A stretch of DNA of 64,000 nt from Rhodoferax sp. AJA081-3 (GTDB lineage: Bacteria > Pseudomonadota > Gammaproteobacteria > Burkholderiales > Burkholderiaceae_C), in the NCBI RefSeq assembly GCF_017798165.1, contig NZ_CP059068.1:4340001-4404000 (forward strand), read 5' to 3'. The notes beneath the pieces were generated by a model that was given only the letters and a program-made list of their open reading frames with translations, had not been told where the DNA came from and searched no databases. The stretch's first letter is position 1. Every line of letters begins with the position of its first letter. Shown here one piece after another: positions 1 to 8,719 of this stretch. The position numbers and the translations under genes were made by a program.

Positions 1-1432
1 TGCAGACCTGGCGCTGGCCGCCCAGGTGCAATTGCTCGGGGTGGGCCACCAGGTGGTCCACCCGGTTGGGTGACACATAACGCGCAAAGGCACTGCGCAG
101 CCAGCGCTGCTGGCGCTCGCCCACCCAGTGGTGCATGCCGCTGGCCAGGCCAAAGACCAGCAGCATGGCCCATGTGGGGTTGACCGCATCCAGCAGCAGC
201 TGGGCGTGCACAAAGGCATACCAGGCACCGCCCCAGGTGGCGGCCAGTGCCGCCAACAAGGCCAAGGCCGCCCTGCGTGCCGACAGGGCCAAACCCAGCA
301 AGCCCAGCAGCAGGGTGCTACCCAACAGCACCACGGCCTCCAGCCCGGTCGCCCAGGACGGGCGCTGCAAATGGTGGCCCAGCAGCATTTGTTCTACCGC
401 CAGCGCATGGGCCAACACGCCGGGCATTTGCTGGCCCAGGGGGTTGCTGCGCACATCCATCAGGCCCGCGGCCGAGCTGCCCACCAGCACCACATGGCCT
501 TGCAACTGGTCGGCGGCAACGGTGCCGTTCAATACCTGGGCCGCGGACACCACACGCGCTGTGTGGGGCTGGGTGTAGTGCAGCCAGATCTCGCCCTGGG
601 CGTTGGTCGGCACGGTGACCGCGCCGATGCGCAGGTCTTGCACTCCGGCTGCCTGGCTGCGCAGCAGGTAGTTGCTGGCGCCCTGGGCCACCCGCAGGGC
701 TTCGGCGCTCAGGCTGGGCACGGGGGTGGCATCCACACGCAGCAACAAGGGCACGCGGCGGACCACACCGTCGGCGTCGGGTGCTGCGTTGAGCGCGCCC
801 ACACCCTTTGCGTTGGCGGTCAGCGCGGGCAGGGGCCACAGTACGGTGTCATAACGCTGCAGCCAGGCGCTGGCCGTAGGGTCGCCACTGCTGACCAGGC
901 GGTAGGGTAGCAGGGGCGTGGTGGCGGGCAGGGCCGCTGTGCTGCCCACTGCCTGGCGCGCCAAGCTGCTGCCCAGCACCACCGGGCTTATGAGCAGACT
1001 CTTGGCGAGTGTGAGGTCTGGGTCGGGCAGGTGGGCCAGTGCGGCGTTGGCCTGTGGGTCTTGCCAGAGCTGGGCCATGGCGCTGGGGGCGTTGCGGTCA
1101 GGCTCACTTAGCAACACGTCCAGCGCAATGGCGCTGGCACCGGCGCCATGCAGCCGCTCCACCAGCTCGGCCACACGTGTGCGCGGCCAGGGCCACTGCC
1201 CATAGGCCTGCAGGGCGGCTTCGTCAATATCCACCACCCGCACCGGCACCGGTGTGTAGGGGCGAGGGTGCCAACGCTGCAACTGGTCAAACTGCGCCAG
1301 GCGCAGGTTTTGCACGGCTATGGGGTCGGCCAGGTACAGGGCGAGTGCAGCCAACACCAATACGACGACCCCGCACAGAGCCCACAGGTGGGACAGGGCG
1401 CCAGGCAGGGTTGGGAAGCGGCTGGGTGTCAA
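1..1432 (-). CDS. CHASE2-domain adenylate/guanylate cyclase, C-terminus cut by window edge
   Basis: Reading the minus strand gives an N-terminal membrane segment (GVVVLVLAALALYL), then a CHASE2 extracellular sensor domain beginning at VRVVDIDEAALQAYGQWPWP and running for about 300 residues. Two or three membrane segments follow (AVVLLGSTLLLGLLGLAL and ALLAALAATWGGAWYAF), and then RSAFARYVSPNRVDHLV, the linker that precedes a class III nucleotide cyclase domain in CHASE2 cyclases. The catalytic domain itself lies beyond position 1, so cyclase activity is inferred from family architecture. No ATG exists between the in-frame TAG upstream and the first conserved residues. I use TTG at 1432; TTG at 1438 is equally possible. 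It is divergent from the HD-type gene, with about 110 bp between them. Confidence 0.8.
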   Translation of the reverse strand, partial: MTPSRFPTLPGALSHLWALCGVVVLVLAALALYLADPIAVQNLRLAQFDQLQRWHPRPYTPVPVRVVDIDEAALQAYGQWPWPRTRVAELVERLHGAGASAIALDVLLSEPDRNAPSAMAQLWQDPQANAALAHLPDPDLTLAKSLLISPVVLGSSLARQAVGSTAALPATTPLLPYRLVSSGDPTASAWLQRYDTVLWPLPALTANAKGVGALNAAPDADGVVRRVPLLLRVDATPVPSLSAEALRVAQGASNYLLRSQAAGVQDLRIGAVTVPTNAQGEIWLHYTQPHTARVVSAAQVLNGTVAADQLQGHVVLVGSSAAGLMDVRSNPLGQQMPGVLAHALAVEQMLLGHHLQRPSWATGLEAVVLLGSTLLLGLLGLALSARRAALALLAALAATWGGAWYAFVHAQLLLDAVNPTWAMLLVFGLASGMHHWVGERQQRWLRSAFARYVSPNRVDHLVAHPEQLHLGGQRQVC

Positions 1433-1546
1433 TGGCAAAAAGAGTTGGTGTGCAAGAGGTGCACGGAGGTGAAGAGGCGGCTATATTCTGGCATCAAACG
1501 GGCCTGCACCGGCTGTGCCTGCACCCTTGCCAAGGAGTGGATCCCA

Positions 1547-2911
1547 GTGGCCATTTCCACCATCAACCGTTTTATCTCTCTGTTCGACACGGCGTTTCGC
1601 GCGTTGCCGACCACCGTCAGCATGGCGGACACCGAGCGCCTGGCCATGCTGGTCCACCACGCCATGGAGTCCACCCAGCGGGTCTACCACAAGTCTGGCC
1701 ATGTGTTTGGTGTGTGTGAGGGCATGGGCCCGTTGCAGGTGCTGGCGGGTCTGTTCCATGACATCGTGTACTACCAGCTGGACCAGGGCTTTCCCCAGCA
1801 CTGCCGCTACTGGCTGCGCGATGTCACGCGTGAGGTGGGTGACACCCTGGTTCTGCAGCCCATACCCGAAGATGACACCGCGCTGGCGCTGTGCGCGCAA
1901 CTGTTTGACTTTGCGCCGGGCCAGGTCTTGCCCCTGTATGGCGGCATGAATGAGTTTTTGAGCGCCGTGGTGGCGGCCCGTTTGTTGCAACCCCATGTGG
2001 GCGTGGCTGATCTGATTGCCGTGGTGGCGTGTATCGAGGCCACGGTGCCGTTTCGCGCACCCGACAGCCAAGGCCACACCGCACCCCAGCGCCTGGCCCG
2101 GCGGGTGTACCAGGCCTACTGTGACCGGGTGGATGGTGCTGACGCACAGGCGGCACAAGCCTTTGCCGACCGGGTGGTGCGGGACGCCGTGGCGCTGACC
2201 AACCGCGATGTGGGCAGTTTTGCCGAGGCCGACCCGGGGCTGTTTTTGTCCAGCACCTGGTTGTTGATTGAAGAGTCCAACGCGCCGCTGGCCGTGGCCG
2301 GCATGTACACGGTGCAGGAGTACCGGCTGGGCCTGTCGCGCATGGAAGGGTTTCTGCGCAGACTGGACCCCCAGCATGTTTTTCACCAGTACCAGGGCCA
2401 GCCCAGTGCCCAGGAGTATTTGGAGCTCTATGCCGCGGCCCGCAACAATATTGGCTTTGCGACCGATTTTCTGGGGGCCAAGATCGCCTCCATTGCCATT
2501 GTGGAAGCGCTGGCGCTGTGCACCGGTACCGATGCGCCCATTGCCATGTTCCTGGGTGAAATCCGCAGTGCCTATGGCCGACCCGAACGGGTGGAGGACC
2601 ATCTGCCCGCGGTGCCCGCCAAAGCCGATGTCAACCCCCACCTGCTCCAGGCCTTTGAGAAGGGCCGCACACTGGAATCCAACAACGACCTGACGGCTTC
2701 CCCCATCACGGCTTTTGTGTACCGTTATGTCGGCCACCAGGGTACGCTGGATATGCTGGCACTGGCCCGTGAGATGTTTGAGGGGAAGCGCACACCTCTG
2801 GCCTTTTTGCAGGCGCTGGACCGGGTGATGGTTTGCGCCATCGTGCGCGGCTGTGCGCAGATTGCGTTGTCGCGGCGGGCGGCTTTGCAAACGCTGGAGC
2901 AAAGTCTGTAG
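1547..2911 (+). CDS. HD-domain-like protein of unknown function
   Basis: The 454-residue product starts at GTG, chosen because AAGGAG sits nine bases upstream (1532-1537). Near the N-terminus H48 and H52 (VYHKSGHVF) are followed by LAGLFHDI with H71-D72, the spacing and HD doublet of metal-dependent HD phosphohydrolases. The remaining 370 residues are helical and I do not recognise them. No signal peptide or membrane segment is evident, so it should be cytoplasmic. Its divergent neighbour is a membrane nucleotide cyclase, which makes a nucleotide-signalling role conceivable but unproven. A strong hairpin follows the stop codon. Confidence 0.75.
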   Translation: MAISTINRFISLFDTAFRALPTTVSMADTERLAMLVHHAMESTQRVYHKSGHVFGVCEGMGPLQVLAGLFHDIVYYQLDQGFPQHCRYWLRDVTREVGDTLVLQPIPEDDTALALCAQLFDFAPGQVLPLYGGMNEFLSAVVAARLLQPHVGVADLIAVVACIEATVPFRAPDSQGHTAPQRLARRVYQAYCDRVDGADAQAAQAFADRVVRDAVALTNRDVGSFAEADPGLFLSSTWLLIEESNAPLAVAGMYTVQEYRLGLSRMEGFLRRLDPQHVFHQYQGQPSAQEYLELYAAARNNIGFATDFLGAKIASIAIVEALALCTGTDAPIAMFLGEIRSAYGRPERVEDHLPAVPAKADVNPHLLQAFEKGRTLESNNDLTASPITAFVYRYVGHQGTLDMLALAREMFEGKRTPLAFLQALDRVMVCAIVRGCAQIALSRRAALQTLEQSL

Positions 2912-2917
2912 CGCGAT

Positions 2918-2941
2918 GTATCTGTGGTGCGCCACAGATAC
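2918..2941 (+). terminator. Perfect 10-bp hairpin after the HD-type gene
   Basis: GTATCTGTGG and CCACAGATAC pair perfectly around the loop TGCG, seven bases after the stop of the HD-type gene. There is no T-tract after it, so it could be a factor-assisted terminator, an mRNA 3' stabiliser or a palindromic operator. Confidence 0.5.
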
Positions 2942-3034
2942 TTCCCGACACACCTGCTTACCGCTTGACGCGGGTGAAGCGGCGATGCTGGGGCTTCGTT
3001 GGTATGAGGAGCCCTGGTATGAGGAGACCATTGC

Positions 3035-3433
3035 GTGGTACAGCCTGACAGACGCAGAGCGCAGGACGCGCCGGCATCCGCACCCATTCCTCTGGAACAG
3101 CTGGTGCAAGATGTCTACGCATCGTCGCCGCCCGAGGCACAAAAGCTAATACTGGTCCGCCTGGTAGACAAGGTGTATGAGACAGCGCCCGCCCCCTTGC
3201 AAAGCCTGGGCGATGGCGAACAGCGACCGGTGCGCCCCGCCGATGTGGTGGCCATGGTCGAGCATGCCTTGCATGCCGGAGGGGCTGCGCTGGTTGGTTT
3301 GACGCGCAGGCTGGCCCATGTGCTGGCCCATACGCCGTCGCTGGCGGGTTCTGGTGCGGCTGCCGTGTTGGTTGCCCTGATGCACAAGCGCACCCACCAG
3401 CGCAGGGCAGAAGACCGCGATTTGGTGGACTGA
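3035..3433 (+). CDS. Small hypothetical protein
   Basis: The 132-residue product starts at GTG with GAGGAG (3017-3022) twelve bases upstream. The central part (PIPLEQLVQDVYASSPPEAQ, then LILVRLVDKVYETAPAPLQSL) reads as an amphipathic helical protein. The C-terminal third has a weakly hydrophobic segment (LAGSGAAAVLVALM) followed by a basic tail. I recognise no family. It lies between the HD-type gene and the metallopeptidase on the same strand. The antisense frame over it is longer but gives a low-complexity product, so I prefer this strand. The segment just upstream carries a 12-bp direct repeat (TGGTATGAGGAG twice) that duplicates the ribosome-binding site. Confidence 0.55.
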   Translation: MVQPDRRRAQDAPASAPIPLEQLVQDVYASSPPEAQKLILVRLVDKVYETAPAPLQSLGDGEQRPVRPADVVAMVEHALHAGGAALVGLTRRLAHVLAHTPSLAGSGAAAVLVALMHKRTHQRRAEDRDLVD

Positions 3434-3465
3434 AGGAGCGCCAGGGCTTCTGCTGATAATGGGCC

Positions 3466-4551
3466 ATGGCCCACTCCAAACGCATCACCGTAAGCGTTCT
3501 TGCCGCAATCCTGTTGGTGGCCGGCTGCGCCGACACCGCCTACCTGGTGGGCTCGGCCACAGGCCATCTCAAAATTTTGCAGGCCGCGCGGCCGGTGGAC
3601 GACTGGCTGGCAGATGAACAAACACCCGCGGCATTGAAGCAGCGCCTGCAGCTGGCGCAGGAGATACGCCGCTTTGCCGTAGACCAACTGCACCTGCCCG
3701 ACAACGCCAGCTACCAGCGTTATGTGCAGCTGCAGCGGCGCGCGGTGGTGTGGAATGTGGTGGCGGCCCCGCCCTATTCACTGACGCTCAAGACCTGGTG
3801 TTTTCCGGTGGCGGGGTGCGTGGGTTACCGCGGGTACTTTGACGAGCAGGATGCCAAGCAGGAGGCCGACGCGCTGCGTGCCCAGGGCCTGGAGGCCAGT
3901 GTCTACGGCGTGCCCGCCTACTCCACGCTGGGCTGGATGAACTGGCTGGGCGGAGACCCGCTTCTGAGCACCTTTATCCAGTATCCGCAGGGTGAGCTGG
4001 CGCGCATGATTTTTCACGAACTGGCGCACCAGGTTGTTTATGTGAAGGATGACACCGCGTTCAACGAATCCTTCGCCACGGCGGTCGAGCGCCTGGGTGG
4101 TGCCGCCTGGCTGGCACACCAGGCCAACCCCGCGGTGCAGGCGGAATACGCCAGCCTGGATGCGCGGCGACGCGCCTTTCGGGCACTCACCGCACAAACG
4201 CGCATGCGGCTCAGGGCGCTGTATGCGGATAACAAGCCCTCCGATGGCGCTGCACAAGAGGCCATGAAACAGGTTGCGTACGCCGAATTCCGCCAGGCCT
4301 ACGCACAACTCAAACAAGGGTGGGGCGGCCAGGGGCCGTATGACGTGTGGGTGGCCAACGCCAATAACGCAGCCTTTGGCGCACTGGCGGCATATGACGA
4401 CTGGGTGGCCGCGTTTGAAACCTTGTATGCCCGCCAACCGGGTGATTGGCGGGCCTTTTATGCCGCTGTGCAGCAGCTCGCGGCGCTACCGCGCGACCAG
4501 CGCACCCAACAGCTGCAGCAGTTGTTGGGTGAAAAGTCGTCCTCGCCCTAG
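3466..4551 (+). CDS. Putative aminopeptidase lipoprotein (COG4324 type)
   Basis: This 361-residue protein begins with a lipoprotein signal peptide (ILLVAGCAD, lipobox Cys21). It carries the zinc-metallopeptidase motif HELAHQ at 184-189 followed by NESFATAVE with E201 as probable third zinc ligand, the arrangement of the predicted aminopeptidase family COG4324/Aminopep. Length is normal for the family. It is expected to be anchored in the envelope and to act on periplasmic peptides; the substrate is unknown. Its stop codon overlaps the stop of the convergent TonB-dependent receptor in the shared tetranucleotide CTAG. Confidence 0.85.
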   Translation: MAHSKRITVSVLAAILLVAGCADTAYLVGSATGHLKILQAARPVDDWLADEQTPAALKQRLQLAQEIRRFAVDQLHLPDNASYQRYVQLQRRAVVWNVVAAPPYSLTLKTWCFPVAGCVGYRGYFDEQDAKQEADALRAQGLEASVYGVPAYSTLGWMNWLGGDPLLSTFIQYPQGELARMIFHELAHQVVYVKDDTAFNESFATAVERLGGAAWLAHQANPAVQAEYASLDARRRAFRALTAQTRMRLRALYADNKPSDGAAQEAMKQVAYAEFRQAYAQLKQGWGGQGPYDVWVANANNAAFGALAAYDDWVAAFETLYARQPGDWRAFYAAVQQLAALPRDQRTQQLQQLLGEKSSSP

Positions 4552-7415
4552 AACTTGTAGTCCAGCCCGATGCTGATGAAGCGGCCAATGGCGCCGGCCT
4601 GGTGCAGCGACGGGTTGTATGGCGCGCCACTGCCACCACTGCTGCCGTTGGCACCCGTACCGCCATAGGTGTTCAGGTCCACGGGCGGTGCCGCGTCAAA
4701 CAGGTTGACGATGGCGCCACGGATGGTCAGGTCCTTGCTGTACTTGTATTTGACCGACAGGTTGGTCGACGAGAACGCACCCACCGTGCAGTACTGGGAC
4801 GGCACGTCGGCATGGTTGGCAAACTGTGCGTTGTAGGCGGTAGCGCCGGTGTTGCAATCGTCCACATGCAAAGACGGGTCAGTCAGGTTGTACGAACCCA
4901 CGTAGTTGGTGGTGGATGTCACGTTCCACGGTCCATTTTCATATGCCAGTGTGAACTGGGCGCGGTTCTGCGGATTGGCCGTATTGCCACCGACGACTGT
5001 TGGACCATGGGTGCCCGCAAGGTTGTAGGGAACACCGTTGATGGTCTGGATGTAGTCAAACATGCGGCTCATCTGTATGCCCACCGTGAGTGCGCTCTGG
5101 GTGCTCAGTTTGAACTTGTACTTGGTCTCAAACTCCAGCCCGCTGGTGGATGTGGCTTGTGCATTCACATAACCCGTGGTTGCGTACTGGATGGGACCGA
5201 TGCTGGACGTGCCCGTGCGGCCATCGCCAAAAGTCACGCTTTGTGGCGCGGCCCGTACGATGTGCTGCAAGGGGTCGTAACCTGGTGTGGATGACTCGGA
5301 CACAATTTGCCCGTCTATCGTGATCTTGTAGTAATCCAGCGTGGTAGACCAGCCTGCCACCGGCTCCAGTATCAGCCCCAACGTGAACGACTTGGACTTC
5401 TCGGGTTCCAGCGTCTTGGAGGTTGTTTGCAGGTAGGTGGGGTTGAAGTTACAGAACGCCGGTACGTTGCCGCCTGATGTCAGGTTAGGCGTGCCATTGG
5501 CATTGCTGACGGGGCACAACAAGGGGTCGCGTATGGTGTTGAACGCAAACTGCGAACCCGCGTCACCGTTCTCCGATGGGCCAGGTGCCCGGAATCCCCA
5601 GGCGGCGGTTCCCCGCACGGTGAACATTTTGGTGGGCGCAAATTTGAAAGCCACCTTGGGTGTGGTGGAGTTGCCGTAGGTGTCAAATTTGTCGTGGCGC
5701 AGGGCCGCACCCAGCTCCAGGTTCTTGGCTACCGGGGCCACCACTTCTACAAACACCGAGTTGGATGTTTCTTTGCCCGCCGAATACGCGCCAGGCAACG
5801 CCATGGCGCCGGTCGATGTTTCCGTGGCGTTGGGTGCATAACTCTTCTTGTAGGTGTAGGAGTAGCCCACCCCCACACCCAGAGGGCCACCGTCCAGCTG
5901 CGCCAGTTCACGCGAGGCCTTGGCATCCACAAACGTGAGCTCCGACGTGGTGGTGTTGTTCACCTCGGGGGCGACCCGGTTCAGCATGGCCTGGCTGTTG
6001 CCACCTGCCAGCAGGAAGGGGTTGCTCAGGTCATTCAAGGCGGCGGCCAGGTTGGCAAAGTGGATGTAGCCCTTGAACTTTTGCGTAGTCTCCACCTTGG
6101 AGTAACCCGTGGCGACATCGACATCCCAGCCGGCAACATTGCCATTGAGTTCAGCAGCGGCACGTGATGCAACCGTCTTCACGTCGATGTGGCGTGTGTC
6201 GAAATCCGGCATCGCACCGCGGATGTTGGCCGCCACACCCAAGGTGTTACCGGGGTAGTTGGCGGGCACACGGAAGTTGGGATTGGCGCCCACCACAGCG
6301 GGTGTCTGGCCCAGGCCAATGGCCGTCACACCCGCGAAGGTGCCGGTTGGAATGGCGGCCTGGGTATTGGCGATCAGCGTGCGGCTCTCAAAACGCGAGC
6401 CCGTCAGGCGCAGGTCCCAGTCGTTGCCGAGCTTGCTGTTCCAGCGGCCCACCAGGTTCAGGTTGTCGGTCTCGGGTTGCAGCTGCGACCAGGTGTTTTC
6501 GTACTGGCAGGCGCTGGCCCGCCATTGGGCATGGGTGCAACCGGGCAGGAATACAAAGTTGGCAGCATCTGCAGTGGAGGTGCCGGGTGCCTGCAGCATG
6601 GGGCGCGAGACGCGGGGGCTGGGCACGGCGTCATTGCGTGCGCCAGGGCGGAGGTCCAGACCACCCTCTGGGCGCCAATCAAAACGTGTCCAGTCGCCCG
6701 AGCGCTGGTTCAACTTGACCGCGTCGCCATGGCGCGCTTCCAGCGCGATGTAGCCGCTGTTGCCGCTGTCCATGTCACCAAATCCGTGGGAGAGGCTGAC
6801 GCTGCGCGTGGAGCCACCGCCGCGCTGGGTGGTGCCCGCTTCGGCCGAGATGTTGGTGCCCGACACATGCTTTTTCAGGATGACGTTGATCACGCCCGCA
6901 ATCGCGTCCGAGCCATAGACCGCAGACGCGCCGTCCTTTAGCACTTCAATACGCTCCACTGCCGCAAAGGGAATGGACGAGATGTCGACAAAGGAACGCT
7001 GGGCGTCGTCTGCCAGCGGGTAGGGCGCCATGCGGTGTCCATCCACCAGGATCAGCGTGCCGCCCAGGGACAGACCGCGCAGCGAGACGCCGCTGGCACC
7101 GGATGCAAAGGCACCGGAGAAGCCCTTGCTCAGCGTGCCCTGGCCGTTGGCGGTCAGGTTTTGCAGTACCTCGTTCACCGTGGTGTAGCCCGAACTCTTC
7201 AGGTCTTCCGCGGTCAACACCTGCACCACGCTGGGTGTCTCACGGTCGCCGCGCGGGATGTTGGAGCCCGTGACCTCCACCCGCTGCAGGCTATTGGTCG
7301 TCTGGGAGAAACTGGTGGTGGGCGCCAGCGCCATCGCTCCGAATGCGAGGGTCAGTGCATGGGCCATCAGGGTCTTGTGCAGGGTGGGGGCTTTAGGGTA
7401 CTTATTACGTTCCAT
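4548..7415 (-). CDS. TonB-dependent outer-membrane receptor
   Basis: A 955-residue receptor with signal peptide (ending near TTSFSQ), an N-terminal plug (VQVLTAEDLKSSGYTTVNEVLQ; ERIEVLKDGASAVYGSDAIAGVINV) and a long beta-barrel ending in the aromatic C-terminus IGLDYKF. The plug sequence is typical of receptors without an N-terminal signalling extension. The substrate is not identifiable; these proteins import siderophores, heme, B12 or glycans. I start at the ATG at 7415 because AAAGGA lies just upstream, and not at the ATG six codons earlier. It is divergent from a DoxX/two-component operon and shares a regulatory region with two pairs of 11-bp-spaced direct repeats, so control by that system is likely. 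Confidence 0.93.
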   Translation of the reverse strand: MERNKYPKAPTLHKTLMAHALTLAFGAMALAPTTSFSQTTNSLQRVEVTGSNIPRGDRETPSVVQVLTAEDLKSSGYTTVNEVLQNLTANGQGTLSKGFSGAFASGASGVSLRGLSLGGTLILVDGHRMAPYPLADDAQRSFVDISSIPFAAVERIEVLKDGASAVYGSDAIAGVINVILKKHVSGTNISAEAGTTQRGGGSTRSVSLSHGFGDMDSGNSGYIALEARHGDAVKLNQRSGDWTRFDWRPEGGLDLRPGARNDAVPSPRVSRPMLQAPGTSTADAANFVFLPGCTHAQWRASACQYENTWSQLQPETDNLNLVGRWNSKLGNDWDLRLTGSRFESRTLIANTQAAIPTGTFAGVTAIGLGQTPAVVGANPNFRVPANYPGNTLGVAANIRGAMPDFDTRHIDVKTVASRAAAELNGNVAGWDVDVATGYSKVETTQKFKGYIHFANLAAALNDLSNPFLLAGGNSQAMLNRVAPEVNNTTTSELTFVDAKASRELAQLDGGPLGVGVGYSYTYKKSYAPNATETSTGAMALPGAYSAGKETSNSVFVEVVAPVAKNLELGAALRHDKFDTYGNSTTPKVAFKFAPTKMFTVRGTAAWGFRAPGPSENGDAGSQFAFNTIRDPLLCPVSNANGTPNLTSGGNVPAFCNFNPTYLQTTSKTLEPEKSKSFTLGLILEPVAGWSTTLDYYKITIDGQIVSESSTPGYDPLQHIVRAAPQSVTFGDGRTGTSSIGPIQYATTGYVNAQATSTSGLEFETKYKFKLSTQSALTVGIQMSRMFDYIQTINGVPYNLAGTHGPTVVGGNTANPQNRAQFTLAYENGPWNVTSTTNYVGSYNLTDPSLHVDDCNTGATAYNAQFANHADVPSQYCTVGAFSSTNLSVKYKYSKDLTIRGAIVNLFDAAPPVDLNTYGGTGANGSSGGSGAPYNPSLHQAGAIGRFISIGLDYKF

Positions 7416-7535
7416 CTTGTTTCCTTTGAACACAGGTCAGCAGAACGGCGCGTAGGTTGCGCCGCTGAAGTCCCTTGGCACACACGCATTTGTGGCCAAG
7501 GTCTGCAACCGAGAAGGCACTCTAGGTTGCGGATA

Positions 7536-7617
7536 CTTAGCACTTACTTAGCGTGGCGCGGCCACGTTGTTGCAAAGGTACTAAGCGCCGGACCGAAAAA
7601 GCTAAGCGCTTTCTAAG
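7536..7617. promoter_or_regulatory. Two divergent PmrA/QseB-like direct-repeat operators
   Basis: CTTAGC occurs at 7536 and 7547, exactly 11 bp apart. The reverse-complement motif CTAAGC occurs at 7581, 7602 and 7613, the last two again 11 bp apart and the first 21 bp before the second. Direct hexamers with an 11-bp period are the binding layout of OmpR/PhoB-family regulators, and CTTAA(G/T)-N5-CTTAA is the described PmrA box. One pair faces the TonB receptor gene and the other faces the operon that encodes the OmpR-type regulator, which suggests autoregulation. A CGTGGC-GCG-GCCACG palindrome (7552-7566) lies between them. Confidence 0.6.
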
Positions 7618-7639
7618 CTTGGGCTGCGTACACTGGGTG

Positions 7640-8053
7640 ATGAATCTCAGTTTTCCTTTCCTCTCTCTACACCAGGCCCTTGCCATCCTGCGTATCGGCA
7701 CGGCGCTGCTGTTCATGGCCCACGCGGTCACACGCATTGCCAATGGCACCATCCCCCGGTTCGCGGGCTTTATGACCAACCTCGGTTTTCCGGAGGGGCT
7801 GGCGGTGGTCTGGGGTATCACTGCTGTAGAAATCGTGGCCGGTACGCTGCTGATCGTGGGGTATAAAACGCGGTATGCAGCCAGCGCACTGTTTGCCATC
7901 GCCCTGGGGGGCGTTTTCCTCATCCACCGGCACAAGGGCTGGTTCGTGGGTGAACATGGATCGGGCGGCTGTGAATACAGTGTCAGCCTGATGATGGCCT
8001 TGCTGGTCATTGCCGCGGCAGACCCCACACGGCTTGCAAAAGACAAGGCCTGA
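7640..8053 (+). CDS. DoxX family membrane protein
   Basis: A 137-residue integral membrane protein with four hydrophobic segments (ALAILRIGTALLFMAHA, LAVVWGITAVEIVAGTLLIVG, YAASALFAIALGGVFLI, SVSLMMALLVIAAA), matching DoxX/DUF4890-like quinone-linked membrane proteins in length and in the N-terminal LRIGxALLF..HA pattern. I start at ATG 7640; GTG 7637 is an alternative. It is the first gene of an operon with a response regulator that starts at the base after its stop codon, so it may be co-regulated with envelope-stress sensing. Its biochemical role is unknown. Confidence 0.8.
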   Translation: MNLSFPFLSLHQALAILRIGTALLFMAHAVTRIANGTIPRFAGFMTNLGFPEGLAVVWGITAVEIVAGTLLIVGYKTRYAASALFAIALGGVFLIHRHKGWFVGEHGSGGCEYSVSLMMALLVIAAADPTRLAKDKA

Positions 8054-8719
8054 GTGATGCATCTCTTGCTGGTGGAAGATGATCTGGAACTGGGCACGGA
8101 AATGCTGCACGCCCTGGTGGCGCGTGGCTTTACCAACGAATGGGTGCGCACGGCGCGTGCCGCGCTGGACCTGGTGGACCAGGTGGATACCCTGTTTGCC
8201 TGCGCCGTGCTGGACCTGGGCCTGCCCGATAGCGAGGGCCTGGACGTGCTCAAGGAGTGGCGCCGCCGGGGGGTGAAGTTTCCAGTCATTGTGCTGACGG
8301 CGCGGGACGCCTTGCAGTCCCGTGTGTCCGGCCTGGATGCCGGGGCCGACGACTACGTGATCAAACCCGTGGAGCCCGAAGAGCTGGTGTCGCGCATCCG
8401 CGCCGTGACGCGGCGTGCCGGTGGGCACACCAGTTCGTTGTGGTCGGTCGGCTCGCTGCAAATTGATTTGAATGTGCGTGAGGTCCACCAGCAGGGCCGA
8501 CCCGTCGACCTGTCGCGGCTGGAGTTTGATGTAGTGGCCGAGCTGGCGCGCCATGCGGGCAAGGTGGTGTCCAAACACCGGCTGGTGCGGGCGCTGGCGC
8601 CGCTGGGTGACCCCATGGAGTTCAACGCGCTGGAGGTACACATCCACAACCTGCGCAAAAAAATGGGTGCCAGCAGCATCCTTACCGTACGCGGCGTGGG
8701 CTACCGTATAGGCCTATGA
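8054..8719 (+). CDS. OmpR-family response regulator (QseB/PmrA-like)
   Basis: The 220-residue product has a receiver domain with acidic pocket (VEDD), phosphoacceptor Asp in VLDLGLPDSEG, LTARD and the switch lysine in VIKPVEPEEL. A C-terminal winged helix (LSRLEFDVVAELARHAGKVVSKHRL ... VHIHNLRKKMG ... VRGVGYRIG) completes the OmpR/PhoB architecture. It starts immediately after the DoxX stop, at GTG 8054 or ATG 8057, and its stop overlaps the kinase start (ATGA). The 11-bp-spaced repeats upstream of the operon are its most likely targets. Confidence 0.92.
   Translation: MMHLLLVEDDLELGTEMLHALVARGFTNEWVRTARAALDLVDQVDTLFACAVLDLGLPDSEGLDVLKEWRRRGVKFPVIVLTARDALQSRVSGLDAGADDYVIKPVEPEELVSRIRAVTRRAGGHTSSLWSVGSLQIDLNVREVHQQGRPVDLSRLEFDVVAELARHAGKVVSKHRLVRALAPLGDPMEFNALEVHIHNLRKKMGASSILTVRGVGYRIGL

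Noticed and set aside
1481-3142. Minus-strand open frame of about 553 codons opposite the HD-type gene
   Set aside because: Low-complexity product; the plus-strand gene has a good ribosome-binding site and an HD motif.
3115-3693. Minus-strand open frame opposite the small gene and the metallopeptidase start
   Set aside because: Overlaps the lipoprotein signal of a conserved gene and has Ala/Ser/Thr-rich low-complexity product.
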